NCBI RefSeq assembly: GCF_029227915.1
Contig: NC_079878.1
Span: 20,175,501-20,239,500, forward strand
Direction: 5' to 3'
Source of the DNA: Hydractinia symbiolongicarpus
Taxonomy: Eukaryota > Cnidaria > Hydrozoa > Anthoathecata > Hydractiniidae
DNA length: 64,000 nucleotides
The first letter of the stretch is position 1. The number at the start of each line of letters is the position of its first letter. Of this stretch, positions 1-11,282 are shown piece by piece. A program made the position numbers and the translations under genes. The notes beneath the pieces were generated by a model. The model was not told the DNA's origin. It was given only the letters and a program-made list of their open reading frames with translations, and did not search any database.

Positions 1-644
1 GTAGTTGAAAACCTTTAAAAAAAATATTTTACATAAACTTTTGTTGCTTTAACTCTTTGGAAATTAAGCTTGTAATTGTTTTACTTTTCGTGAACAAAGA
101 GTGTGCATTTTTTTTGAATCTTAAAACCCGTGTGTCATTTTTTAGTTTCAGTTTGTTATTTAATAACTTTTTATTACATTTATTTGCCAAAAAAAAGGGC
201 CTGGCACCGCAAAATTTGCAACCTAACCATATATTGTAAATCCCAAGAATAATTGTTCCCCGAATGTTTCAAAGCAATTGAGAAACTGTTTAAAGGGAGA
301 GCCAAATGCCTCAAGCATAAACAGAGGAGAAAAAAAATTGTAAACTCTGGCTTGCACATGTTTTGCAACATTTTTTTCAAATCAGCTGCTGTTGATAGCA
401 TTTAGAGAGGAAAAAAAAATTCTAAATCTGCATTCATATATAAAGCCAAATTTTGCAGGCCTTGACTATAACTTCTTACGAGTAAATAAAATATATAATA
501 TTTTGAGTTTTATTTTACAAATAATAAGTATAATGAATATGAAAACCAGTATACCTGATGTTTTATTACAAAAGATATATTTGAGCTTCATTCTAAAAAG
601 TTCTATTATGAAGGCTTGTTTGATGTGCTTTCGTTACTTTTAAG
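1..644. other. Left edge, no exon resolved
   Basis: AT-rich sequence with no frame I can support. It should be intron of the zinc-finger gene whose exon begins at 645, because that exon starts right after a clear polypyrimidine tract and AG and has no start codon of its own. Confidence 0.4.
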
Positions 645-1943
645 GTGAAAGAGCTGATGGAAAGAACAAAGCAGTGTGCAATTGAACATTGGCATAAAGT
701 AAACAAAATTGCATTACCTCAAAAGTATCAACGTGTCGAGAAAGAAAAAGTTCCTATTGTTCCTCCAGTTGGCAGCAAACGCAGTGCGCCTGATGATGAC
801 ACCAAAAGTTTGACCAGTCCTCTAAAGAAGGTATCATCGTCAAAACCGATGGAAGAGGATAAGATTCAACCCATGGGTGGTGACATGCAAACAAGAAGAA
901 AGTCAAGTGAAAGTAGTTTCAAAAAGGCGTCTCCGTCTAAAGAAGTAATTCTAACTGACAAGGAGAAACGTAGGTTTATCAATGCTGTTTATTTATTCGT
1001 GCTACGTGATACTCGCACACAGAACTTTTGGTATAAATTAAGGAAGAAATGTCACGTTGCCTTACATATGTTTTGTTCCCCCTCAGTATTGCCAACACGC
1101 CTTTTAGGTCTTGTCTTATACTTGGTTCTTCCCTGAAATGTAATATTGGAGATGTCAGGGATTTTGTGTGATATTACCACCAATAATATATGGAAAAAGA
1201 ATTGTGGTGGAACCAGTGTGACTAGGGATATAAAATTACCTGCAAATACTAAATGATGTATAGTGAAAACTTAAAGTAAAAGAAACTTGAATATTAAGGA
1301 ATCTAGAATCATTTATGATTTTGCAAGGCTTTTTTATGAAAAAAGTTTTATGAATTTGATGTTATCCTGCAGTAACTGTAATAGCTACTTATAGGAAACT
1401 TTGTAATGAGAATAAATGTTTGCACACCCTGTAAATTATCTTTTGATTATTATGATATTAATTATCAGGGAGTGGCTTTTCTTTTCAACCATGACCTTTT
1501 TGTTCCATAGTGTGGTTCACTCCAATCAATGGTTACATGTGTGCAGTTTGCCACATGTTTCTCAAGGAAGGTGATCTAAAAAAACATGTCAAGGATGCCG
1601 CGCATGCGATTAACATCGCGAAGTTCAAGAATATGGTTAGTGTAACCTCTTCTATCTTGAATTCCTTATTCGAACCATTTTTTTCACATCGTAAAAAAAT
1701 CTATTACACGCGCACAATTTTCGCGCAACAGCAATATGAATGAATTCTTCCCGCATGATTTTTCTTAATTTCTGTACTAAGGAAGTTTTGCACGAATGCG
1801 CGGAAATTGACACGCGCAAAAGATACAAATTAGATAAAGCATGAGTTTTGTCCACAATTTGTTAGTATGGCATGCATGTCGAGTTTGTCATTTACTCTTT
1901 GGCAAATCGTAAAACAGTTCTTTTATATTTTTTATAGATCAAA
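645..1943 (+). CDS. 3' part of a zinc-finger (matrin/U1-like C2H2) protein gene
   Basis: Exon 645-969 follows a T-rich acceptor and ends at a GTAGGT donor in phase 1. Exon 1511-1635 joins it in phase (CTG codon). A short final exon from about 1938 would give ATC AAA TAA and end the protein two residues later. The first exon encodes a charged, Ser/Lys-rich, probably disordered region (SKRSAPDDD, SLTSPLKK, KASPSK) after a helical start rich in Glu/Lys. The second encodes WFTPINGYMCAVCHMFLKEG and then a His pair, giving C-x2-C-x11-H-x5-H. That spacing is typical of matrin/U1-type zinc fingers in RNA- or chromatin-associated nuclear proteins. The protein family is not identified and its start lies outside the window. 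The last exon is the weakest part: an AATAAA overlaps its stop. Without it, the gene could continue to the right. Confidence 0.6.
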
Positions 1944-3347
1944 TAAAGATCGTGGGTAAGCAATTTTTCCTATAAATTGTTTTCATGTAATGTTTTTTAA
2001 AACTTATATTTGCAAATTTTGAAAGTATACTAATTCCGGAATGAAGTAGAGATATTTGCTCATAGGCAAATTATACGGTAATGTTGTAAAATGCGACAGC
2101 GCTTAAATAGCGTAAAATTTATACCAAATAAGGAATTTATGATAGTACTTATAGAGGGTAGCTTGCTGTTTCAATTTACTTTAATAATCACCTTTTATCT
2201 ATACAAACCTTTTATCCACGTTTAGTTGACTTTTTTAATACATTTTCTTAAGATCAGAGTAGTACATTACTAGAAGATATTTGCAAAAAAGACTTACTGA
2301 AAGAATTTCGTTATGTTTATTATTCAAAATTTAAAAACGTAAAATGAAAACTGTGCATCAGTTTTACGTCTATGCGATCGTCAGATGTAGCGAGAGTACA
2401 TCTGACGATACAAAATACCCTAGGATATCTTTATATTATAAAATACTGGTAAAGGACGATTGATGATTTGTCTGAACAAATTTTTTCATGTGTGGCCACA
2501 CTTGTTCTAATCTTTTGTTTCATAAACTAATGTTTGTGTTAATTATATGGTATGAACACGTCTTGCTGCTATTACTGTTAGGAAAGGCACGATCAATCAT
2601 TTCCATGAGAAAAACGGATCAATGGCAGCATTTTTCAAGCTTCAGACATTAAACAATTAAGTTGACTTTAAAGCTTTTCGTGCCTAAAATGGAATCTCTG
2701 GAGAACATAAGCGAACATAGTCGGTGCAAAAAAAAAGTGTCCGATTTGCGCTTTATATAGATTCGTCGATAAGGTGACTTCTTGTGTTTATACGCATACA
2801 TTTTTGTTTTGCTGCACCATCAAAGTCAGAAATGAAACAAATACGAACTAACAAATACGAACTAACAAATACGAATTAAATACGAACTTCCTTAGCCCCA
2901 AACAAAAAAACAAACAAAATATCTTCATTCATAAAATTTAACGGTGTGAAATTTTCGCGTTTCGCATTCTTACTGAAGAAATCTTCAATTACAGTTTGTT
3001 TTCTGTTTGCAATTTATTAGTTTAACATTCTTTGTTATTGAGGGCTGCATAAATTGAGCTGTCATTAACAAAACAACTACGGATCCTGTGAATCACTGTG
3101 ATTATTTCTGGAAACATGATAATTTTCTCTTCCTTATCCTTGCTATTTTACCATCTGTCGTGGTTGTTATCAGTTCTGAACTGGATTAATGCTTTCCTCT
3201 CTTATTTTTTCGTACCTTTACTTTGATGCTTGCAGATACATAAATTTTATTGTTGAAATTGGCATACTCTGCAGTAGATGTTTTAGCTGTGATCTCTCTT
3301 ACAAGAGCTTCGATTGTAAGATCATCTTCGACCGCCATCAAATATGT
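1944..3347. other. Intergenic, simple repeat near 2842-2886
   Basis: No supported gene. Around 2842-2886 there are about four tandem copies of a 12-13-bp unit (AAATACGAACTAAC type). Confidence 0.4.
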
Positions 3348-3378
3348 AAAAGCTCCGTCTGCTTTAGACGGAGCTTTT
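3348..3378. repeat. Perfect 13-bp hairpin followed by T-run
   Basis: AAAAGCTCCGTCT, a five-base loop and its exact reverse complement, running into six T residues. It looks like a bacterial intrinsic terminator, but nothing else nearby is bacterial. A small foldback or structured RNA is as likely. Confidence 0.6.
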
Positions 3379-3497
3379 TTGTCATTTGGTGCAAGATGAA
3401 AGAGTCCGTCTTACAAAGTGTCCGTATTATAACTATCTGTTCTGTACGAATTTGACCTGGTTCCAAGGACGTGACTGTTACATAGGGGTGTCTAAAT

Positions 3498-4575
3498 TCT
3501 ACTGTAATATTTGCCTCATCATTTTGAAAGATTTCAAATGACATCTATTAACGACATTTCTCTTGGCGCACTTTCTATTGCGGGCGATTATCTTTTCTAC
3601 GATGGTTGTATGGACAGTTGTTCTGTGGTTGTGTTGATTTCCCTAGTTTTTCTTGTTATGATTTGAAATTCGTTAAACTTCATAAGTAATTGCGCGCGTC
3701 CTATTTTTAACCCTGTCTGTTGTATTGTAATCCCATAATTCATAAGAACTAGTAGGGGTGCTTGTGTGACACTTTGCTGTCTAGCCTAATGCTATTGTTC
3801 TCTTTTTGTGTTGTGTGAATCATTTTACATCTTATGTTTTTAATATGACCTGAAACTCGTATTATGTTATTGTTGCTTGATCCGCTTATGTCCGCTTTAA
3901 CCATATTTTCACTGTATTATTCGCCTTATCATTTTTAAAAGATTTTGAATGACCTTTATTCACAACATTTTTCTTGGCGCACTTCCCATTGCGGGCGATT
4001 ATCTCTTCTGCGTGGTTATATGGACAGTTGTTCTGTGTGGTTGTGTTGATTTCCCAGGATTTTGTTGTTGTGAGTCGAGATTCGTTTATAAATATTAGTT
4101 TAACTTCATAAATAATTGCGCGATATTATCGTTAGTGTGCTTTAGTTTAAGCCCTGTCTGTTGTATTGTAATCCCATAATATTTAATAAGAACTAGTAGG
4201 GGTGGTTGTGTGATACTTTGCTGTTTAATCTAATGCTATTGTTCTCTTTTTGTGTTGTATGAATCATTTTATATCTTATGTTTTTATTGTGATCTGAAAC
4301 TCGTATTGTTTTATTGGCACTTGGTCCGCTTAAGTTTTACCAAATTCACTGTAAATATTTGCCTCATCTTTCAAATGACATTAACAAGATTTCTATTGCG
4401 TGCGATTATCTCTTCTGCGATGGTTATATGGACAGTTGTTCTGTGTGGTTGTAATGATTTCCTAGGTTTTCCTTGTTGTTAGTTGAGATTCGTTTATAAG
4501 TATTAGTTTAACTTCATAAGTAATTGCGGGAAACTCGTATTTTTTTGTTGTCGCTTGGTCAGCTTTGGATTAACA
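3498..4575. repeat. Tandem repeat, ~420-bp unit, about 2.5 copies
   Basis: Copies begin near 3498, 3911 and 4347. Shared landmarks in each copy are GCGGGCGATTATC (or GCGTGCGATTATC), TGGACAGTTGTTCTGTG, CTGTCTGTTGTATTGTAATC and AAGAACTAGTAGGGGTG. The copies have diverged by small indels and substitutions and the third is truncated. No reading frame is conserved between copies, so this is probably a non-coding segmental duplication or old satellite. Confidence 0.75.
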
Positions 4576-7500
4576 ATTATGAAAAACTTGTTTGCAAATG
4601 TTTCGCTACCTGCGGAGACAGATCCAACCATCTTTTAATTGTTTAGATTATTTATTTTTAACGCTTTATATTCCGTTAATCGTTTTTTTATATATATCGG
4701 CTATTGGACATGTATAAATATGTGTTATTACCAAATCCGTCTTCTTCGTCCTTCGTCTTTATTCCGTTGGAGCGAACTTAGACTTGTGTTTTCTAAACAG
4801 TTCTTCACTTTGTTGGTAGTCCATAGTTGTTACCTTGGAAACAATGCGCGAACTTTTATATTTGATTGTTCTATAGTTTTATATAAAATAAAGTGTGTAT
4901 ATGTAGGTGTTGAAGACTATACCTAGTTACTCAGCTATAACGCACCGGTAGTAGCTGTTTCTGAAGGCGTCTTTTAATCTACCAAATAAACTGTATCAAA
5001 TTCCTTTTTTTCTCGGCGTCATTTAAATTTTGTGTATATTTGCGCATGCGTACTGCTTTTTAAATTCCTTCAGATAACACTGTTATGTTCTTATTATTTA
5101 CTTTTATTAAATTTATTCGGGGTATCAACGTGCCCGTTATATCTGGACCCCTTACAACCTTGCAACTCCTCCTGTATCTCACATTTTTGTACATCTTTCT
5201 GCTGTATTGTCATATGTGTTTTCAGGAAGGTAACAATGGTCGTAAGTATCTGTACTCTACCATGACGCATTTCTTTAAAAATGCAGATAAAAATTCTTTC
5301 ATTTGTTAGGAGAATGGAGATGGCAAGAAAAAGAAAAATGGAGTTATTTACAGCTGCAGACGATGAAAACATATTTTAAAGTTTCACTTGGTGTATATAC
5401 GGATGTCTTTATCTAATAGTGGATTTCAATTAACGACATTAATACTTGAACAGTTGAGCTGACTCCCATAATTTTAACCAAATGTTTATCATAGTTTTTT
5501 TATTATCATTTTTCTTACTTTTCCTTGTAGTGGTAATGTTTTACTTGTCAATATTTCGTTTTCTATTTCCGATTACCGAACCTCAGGTCATTCCAAATCC
5601 CAGTAATATCTTAGCAGAGTAAAGAAACCTATTTTCCCTTCAGAAACAATTCTTTAGCCAGGGAGCACAAAGTATATACTTTTCAAGTTGTTCAAACAAT
5701 TTCAACAAAGAGTAAGTAAATGTAATATGAAAACACCAAAAATGGAAGCAGACACATCACCAATATGAAGAGACGGTGGGGAGTTCGAAACGTCAAAGAA
5801 AATTGTGCTAAAAATCTTCCTATACGCTTTAATGGAGTGATTTCGATGCGATCAAAGAACCATACGTTCAGAGTTGCTGTTGGATCCAGCTTGTCTGTTT
5901 TTGTTTGCGATAATTCTTGTCAACTGGTATTTTTTACAGAGATTACGGTAGCTGTTTTGGGCAATCTAAAGTCTTAAAGAGTGACAAAAGAATTGATGAA
6001 TGAAGAAAAATTTGACACCACTTCCACCCCTGCAATTGTGCTTCATGGAGTGAAATACTTGGATTTCTTTCTTATTTCTTTTTGCTGATATTTTATCAAT
6101 CGTTTCTAAAGTTGGACAAAATGAATGTACAGGATCCCTCCTGAGATAATCTCGTTGTTTTCAAAGACCCCACTTGAGCATTATTATTTCTAGATTTGTC
6201 CAAAACTACCAGATCTTAGGCATGCAACGGTTTCCATGATGGCAGGCACGGGTTAATTTTGGCTGCATTGTTAGAAGTTTTTAATCTGTTTAACTTTGTT
6301 GTCTTAAGTTTTTAAAACGTTGTTTATTGGTATTCAGTTGACATTTAACATCAATGCAAACTGCATTTTTTTCCCCTACAAAAAACAAATTATTTTGGAA
6401 GAAAAAATCAACCTCTTTGAAAATTATAACATATTGACATACTTAATCCCGAATCATCCTTTTCTCATTCTGAGAATTCGTCTTATTGGTAAAGCTGTTA
6501 ACACTTATGTGTTCCCATCTGCCCTTTACCTGCAATACATACAAGGAAACAGGGGAGGGATTTGCTTAGCGTAAACTCGCTTGTAAAAAATGTTCCTTCT
6601 ATTTTCCTTAACATATGCATTTTGCTTGATTGTTACGGCCTGTGTGATACCATATTGTAAAGATTCACTTTTTGTGATTTTATTTTCCTGTTCTTTTTTT
6701 TTTCTTTTTTTTTGGTGATTGGTAATTTGTAACATGTTTTACCGACACCTCTTAAGACTTATACAATCACATAAAATTCTGTAACTGAAAAACCGTGAAA
6801 CATTCAGAGCATCCTGGAATTCAGATTTTTTCATGGCTGTTTGATGGATTGAACAAAATGGTTAGGGAATTAGTGCACCGCTTGAAAAACGCACTCACAA
6901 CGTTAAGGCAGCATAAAATTATTGCAGAAGTGTAGCAATTGCCGATATTAAAGATTCATTTTCTATTAAAGGAGCAGACCCAGGTATGTTCTCATTTTTT
7001 TAACTGGATACGATGCTGTTCAACGGGAACATTGTATTGTACACTCGTACGCACAATCTAAGTAATTCAGGAGTTAATGTGTCGTTGTGAATCCCGCAGC
7101 GGTTCTAAGGTGGATCCCTAGATGTTTACCACTACTAATGACCCGTCTAGGTCTTGAACAGCTTATAATTGATTGAAATATGACATCAACACTTTGTAAA
7201 ACACTTTGTAAAAGCGAAACCCGCAAGATCAAAGGAATGTAGAGCAAGATTAAAGATTTCCTCTATTAGCAAACACCCAGGCAACCTAGGATTTTGTACT
7301 AACCTAACTACAAAATATTAAAAAAATGAAACATCTGAAAATTATTTGCCTGTATTTTTAAATCATTACTTTTTCAAATTAAATAAACTAAATAAAAATA
7401 TTCTTACAGATATCGACTAAAAAGGCGTGTAAGAAATTAACATCAACAAGAGTTACGACTTTCCTTAAAATTTAAACTTACTAGAATACACCTTTCCCGA

Positions 7501-7914
7501 GACCATGAGTCACACTTTTTTAGAATCGTAAAATATGAATGCCATATTTGAATTCACCATAGTCTGTTTAGTTTATGTGTAAAAGTTCAACTTCATACGC
7601 CAACAGGAAGTGCTATTTTGAGGAGATATATTTCATAGTTGAAGTCTTAATGCTCAAAAAGAGGTTGGACATGCCGCAAATTTTTAAATTAGATTTACAG
7701 GTTGTTTACTTGCTGCACAGGAAAGTTGATCAAAAAGCACAGAAGGAATAAGTCTCAGGAAAGGTGTAGGTGATAACTTTATATTTTAAATTTATTTGTT
7801 TTTTTCCTAGCCGCCATACTAAAGAGCTCCTTGATCATTCATTCCCGTCTAAAAGGCGGGCTTTCGGAAAATAGTCGTCAGTACAATCCTACAAACCGAA
7901 AGCTGAGGAGGGTG
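4576..7914. other. No supported gene
   Basis: AT-rich intergenic or intronic sequence. Short frames near 5226-5370 have plausible splice signals but do not join in phase. Polypyrimidine and poly-A runs are frequent, for example at 6690-6715. I see no RNA gene or clear mobile element here. Confidence 0.3.
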
Positions 7915-8109
7915 TTAATAAAATGGGTTAGGTAGATTTTCGTGCAGGGAGCTGAAATAGGGGTGGGGAAGAGGAGGGTCTTGAAGAGGATTAACTTGTT
8001 CAGTTTGAAGATATGAACGTGTGAAAGATGATGATGAAGAAGATTGACAAGAAACTGATGCAGCTAATGTAGCTGATATTAGATTTAAAGACTCAGATGA
8101 AAAAAACAA
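7915..8109 (-). CDS. Candidate terminal exon, unknown protein
   Basis: A minus-strand frame ends in TAA at 7915-7917 and encodes a Ser/Pro-rich tail (CQSSSSSSF, PLQDPPLPHPYF). Codon use looks less random than the surroundings. A T-rich tract with AG lies at its upstream end, so it may be a last exon. No domain is recognisable, and the MITE at 8133-8670 sits directly upstream. It could be chance. Confidence 0.25.
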   Translation of the reverse strand: MFFSSESLNLISATLAASVSCQSSSSSSFTRSYLQTEQVNPLQDPPLPHPYFSSLHENLPNPFY

Positions 8110-8132
8110 TTAATAGTTTACTTCCATTCTTA

Positions 8133-8670
8133 CTTTATTCGGTGAAACTTTCGCTAGAGAATTTCGTTTTTTTGGCCTTTTTCGCGAAACTTTGCCTCGT
8201 GAAACTTGCAGAAATGGCTATTCGCAGAAAAAGAGACAACTGACGCTTGGAACGAGATTGGAATAAACTTAGGAATAAGCAAAAGCGACGAGGGTTAAAA
8301 TGTATATATGACTTGTAACCGAGTTACTGGCGAAGAAGGCGATGACGACGATGCGTAGGAGCCGGAAGATGACGAGCCTAGGAATGCGTTTTATCTGTTT
8401 TGTGATTTTGACGATGAACCCAATTTGTAAATAGAAGCTTTTACATACCATCAGAAAGAAATTTACATCGTTAGAAATCAATTTTCTATCATAAGAAATA
8501 TAGGCCATTTTTTATAAAAACACAAAAATCACAAATCGCAAAAGTTTATCTGGCTAAAACTTTCCAATTTCTTATTTTGCAAAAGTTTATCTCGCGAAAA
8601 TTTAGCCAGAAAAGTTCGCGAGTTCTCGGACTCGCGAAAGTTTCTCTCACGAAAGTTTCTCCGAATAAAG
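8133..8670. mobile_element. Non-autonomous MITE with CTTTATTCGG ends
   Basis: The ends are inverted repeats: CTTTATTCGGTGAAACTTTCG on the left and, read inward on the other strand, CTTTATTCGGAGAAACTTTCG on the right, continuing imperfectly. Motifs of the form GCGAAAGTTT(CTC) recur just inside both ends. The left end is flanked by TA and the right by CA, consistent with an old TA target duplication. There is no transposase inside. The layout (TA, C(C)TTAT..CGG terminus, iterated subterminal motif) resembles the elements at 10967-14443 and 63601-63939. Confidence 0.65.
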
Positions 8671-8714
8671 CAACTTCAATTTAAGGCATATCTGCAACAT
8701 CGAGAAAGTAGCTT

Positions 8715-8843
8715 ATGAACGAAGAAACATGTGTTGACGGAATTATCAAAGCTACTTTGGTGGCTACTTTTTTTAACGATACCGAAGTGCAACTGGCTAT
8801 CGCAGACGTATTCGTCGAACACAATGCCTTGGACTTGTTCTGA
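8715..8843 (+). CDS. Small 42-codon reading frame, unknown
   Basis: Starts ATG AAC GAA GAA and ends TGA. The product begins MNEETCVDGIIKATLV and ends VFVEHNALDLF. The composition is protein-like for such AT-rich sequence (many GTN/GCN codons). There is no recognisable family, no partner exon and no evidence of expression. It may be a remnant of an older exon. Confidence 0.2.
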   Translation: MNEETCVDGIIKATLVATFFNDTEVQLAIADVFVEHNALDLF

Positions 8844-9144
8844 CTTTTTTTTCAGAAAGTACATTTCTCAACTGTTATATTTTGTTATAATATTTCCTCT
8901 ACAGGATTGGATAGCTTTTGTTATTTTATGAATTTTTTTGTTCTATACGATTTTTTTGAACATTCTTATTGAAGAATGCAGATTTCATTTTATTTGTTTT
9001 CCCAAATGTACTCAAAACGTTTTTTCAATCAAGATAAATAGCGTGGGGGTCTAATAAAAAAGGATTAGGTGGATTTTACGATATTTTTTTAGGTGGTGGT
9101 ACTAAATTCAAATGAATTGTAAAGTTTTCCGAAATTTGATGCCA

Positions 9145-9159
9145 CCCCCCCCCCCCCCC
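9145..9159. repeat. 15-nt C homopolymer
   Basis: A run of C residues followed closely by CCCCC. It is unusual in this AT-rich window and may be prone to sequencing length error. Confidence 0.8.
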
Positions 9160-9293
9160 ATCCCCCTACTAAACCTTCATCCAGTAAACTTGTATCAGCT
9201 TTATTATTTAGTTATTTAGAAATATAAAAAATCTATCGACAGTGGTATACTACAGTGGAAAGTCTCAAAAGACAGCACTTGCAGGACAAACAA

Positions 9294-9483
9294 TTACGTA
9301 TGATATAGAGAAGAATCCTCTCTAAGAGAGCTTTTCCTCTCCATGTGTAATGATTTATGTTCCACAGCCTTTGTCATTGTTGCTTTAGAAGGATGCTCTG
9401 TAAGATTTTCTTTCAGATGTCGTCTATTCGTAGTAGAAGCTCCTCGAATTACAGAGTCGTTAAGTACTGGTGGGAACGCCACA
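9294..9483 (-). CDS. Candidate last exon, unknown basic protein
   Basis: On the minus strand an acceptor (TTATTCTTCAG) opens a frame that begins VAFPPVLNDSVIRG and ends in TAA at 9294. The exon needs two bases from the previous exon. A small exon at about 9556-9578 between AG and GTATGC would supply them (phase 2) and read TKARNTN. The product is Ser/Lys/Arg-rich without a known domain. It is supported only by splice signals, phase agreement and codon quality. Confidence 0.35.
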
Positions 9484-10288
9484 CTGAAGAATAAACGAAG
9501 CAGTTAAAGGGGTTAAGCATGCGTGGATAAGCATACCTGTTTGTGTTACGGGCTTTAGTCTACATGAACAAAATATTCTGTTTTTAACGGTTTTTCTTAA
9601 TGCCTAAGGCGTAGTGAGGTAGTTTATGTTATGAACACAAGGCAATAAAAAGAGAAAATGGATAATTAAAATACTCAAACGTGAATACCTTAAACCTCAC
9701 GCACTGTAGAAATTTTCATTTACCAGTAAAATCATGCAATCCGCAATATCTTGGCGTATTCGACACTACCTGTATTTTTTTTTATTTCTACCTTTTATGA
9801 AATGTTTTTAATATGCGAGCGCGAAATTTTGTCAACAAAATATACTACATGTTGGAGCAAAACAAGTCTACTCTGCTGTCCAATGCAAAAGTAAACATGG
9901 AACATAAAGTGTATTAAATTTGTTGACGTATATTTAAATTAACAGGAATACCTATGCATAATCAATTTCATTCTGCAAAAGCAAACACAGTCTTTTTCCC
10001 GTCACGAAAAGTAGCAAATTGCAGGAATTTGTTGTTGTGGATGATTAGAACAGCAAGCGTCAACTTTTGCAAATTTCGGGTGCTTTCGGGCATTTTGAAA
10101 AGCCTTCGTAGCGAAATGGTATTCTCATGAAATGTTTCCTGTTTCTTTAGTCGCTGAAGTTAATCCCTAAATTTCCAAGTTATTTTTTTTCCAAGTTATC
10201 AAATATTTTTTGTACATCAGATTCAAAATATTTTTAGTCGCTTGAATTGCGTAGTTAAGTACAGCCTGAATCAGGTAATTTTCTACAG

Positions 10289-10963
10289 GTATCAATTACA
10301 ACTGAAGAAACAAGTAAAGAACAAACCATCCTTTAGTAATTTGATTACCGAAAGCATGTAGTTAAAAATCTTTCCTTCCAACAGGAGTCATGCCAATGCC
10401 ATCTTTACCAAGATGAATACTATCGGTCCAATGATTGCAGAATGCTGCTATTGGCTAATGATAAAAATCCACGTGCCTCCTGCACTTCTCATTATGTGGA
10501 GATTGTAGCGAATGCCAACCGGAGAGAAAGTAAGTTGCTTGAACCAGTTAAGTTAAAACAGCCAGTAAATTTACATCATTCCAACGAATTCAAAACAAAC
10601 GTTTAACATGCAAACAATTGGAAATAAAAACTACTTTAGAGAACCATTCTGAAAACATTAGCCCACCATGATTTAATATCATTATTCACTGGTTGTGACC
10701 AAGTGTCTGTCCCACCCTTCATGAAGTTATTTTAGGAACAACCTCTCCAATCATCCAGTCTAAATAGTATTAGATACCATCCTATGATCATCAAATATAG
10801 TTTGAGTTTAGCTGCAATGTTTACAGCGATAAACATCTTTCTTATTTTCATAATCTTCCACCTCTGTTACAACAACATTTCAATCTTCATTAAAACCATT
10901 ATTATCGTTCAGAAAACCACCATCATGTCACAGAAATAAATCATCAAGTTCAGCACCAACAAG
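10289..10963 (+). CDS. 3' exons of an unidentified gene, interrupted by the transposon
   Basis: Exon 10385-10529 lies between ACAG and GTAAGT and encodes a Cys-rich stretch (ESCQCHLYQDEYYRSNDC, then CTSHYVEIVANANRRE). A 25-nt exon at 10289-10313 joins it in frame. Exon 10913-10963 joins at phase 1 and encodes a His/Gln-rich tail (NHHHVTEINHQVQHQQ). It reaches ACAAG|GTA, and the transposon begins directly after that TA. Past the insertion the original frame can continue from 14446 for about 18 codons to TAA at 14502. Alternatively it can splice to AG at 14483-14484 and read GLGRKDN plus stop. With the insertion in place the frame runs into the terminal repeat. Family unknown; upstream exons were not resolved. 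Confidence 0.4.
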
Positions 10964-10966
10964 GTA

Positions 10967-11176
10967 CCTTAAGGGAACTTATTTTGGCGGGAACTAATTT
11001 TGGCGGATTTGGCGGATTGGGGCAAAATCCGCCAAAATTAGTTCCCGCCAAAATTAAATATTTTACTCACCCGCCAAAATTAGTTCCCGCCAAAATTAAA
11101 AAAAATCGCCACCCGCCAAAATAAGTTCCCGCCAAAATTAAAAATTTCGTTGATCCGCCAAAATAAGTTCCCCTTA
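10967..11176. repeat. Left transposon end: TIR plus subterminal iterons and hairpin
   Basis: The 41-bp TIR is at 10967-11007. The core GTTCCCGCCAAAAT occurs once inverted (in the TIR) and three times direct, in units of about 32-45 bp joined by A-rich spacers. A 30-bp arm at 10981-11010 is the exact reverse complement of 11025-11054 with a 14-base loop, so this end can form a strong hairpin. The right end lacks the equivalent inward copy. Confidence 0.9.
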
Positions 11177-11282
11177 AAAAATCGACAAAAATCAACTTTT
11201 TTTCAATTTTTTATATCTTTTAGAAATATACCTTTGCGCTAGAAATATTATGTCATAATAAACCTCTAATACAAGATAATTT

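Noticed and set aside
3348-3378. Bacterial contamination or horizontal transfer signalled by a terminator
   Set aside because: No bacterial genes, codon use or operon structure around it.
5226-5372. Two short plus-strand exon-like pieces between AG and GT/stop
   Set aside because: They do not join in phase in a way that yields a sensible product.
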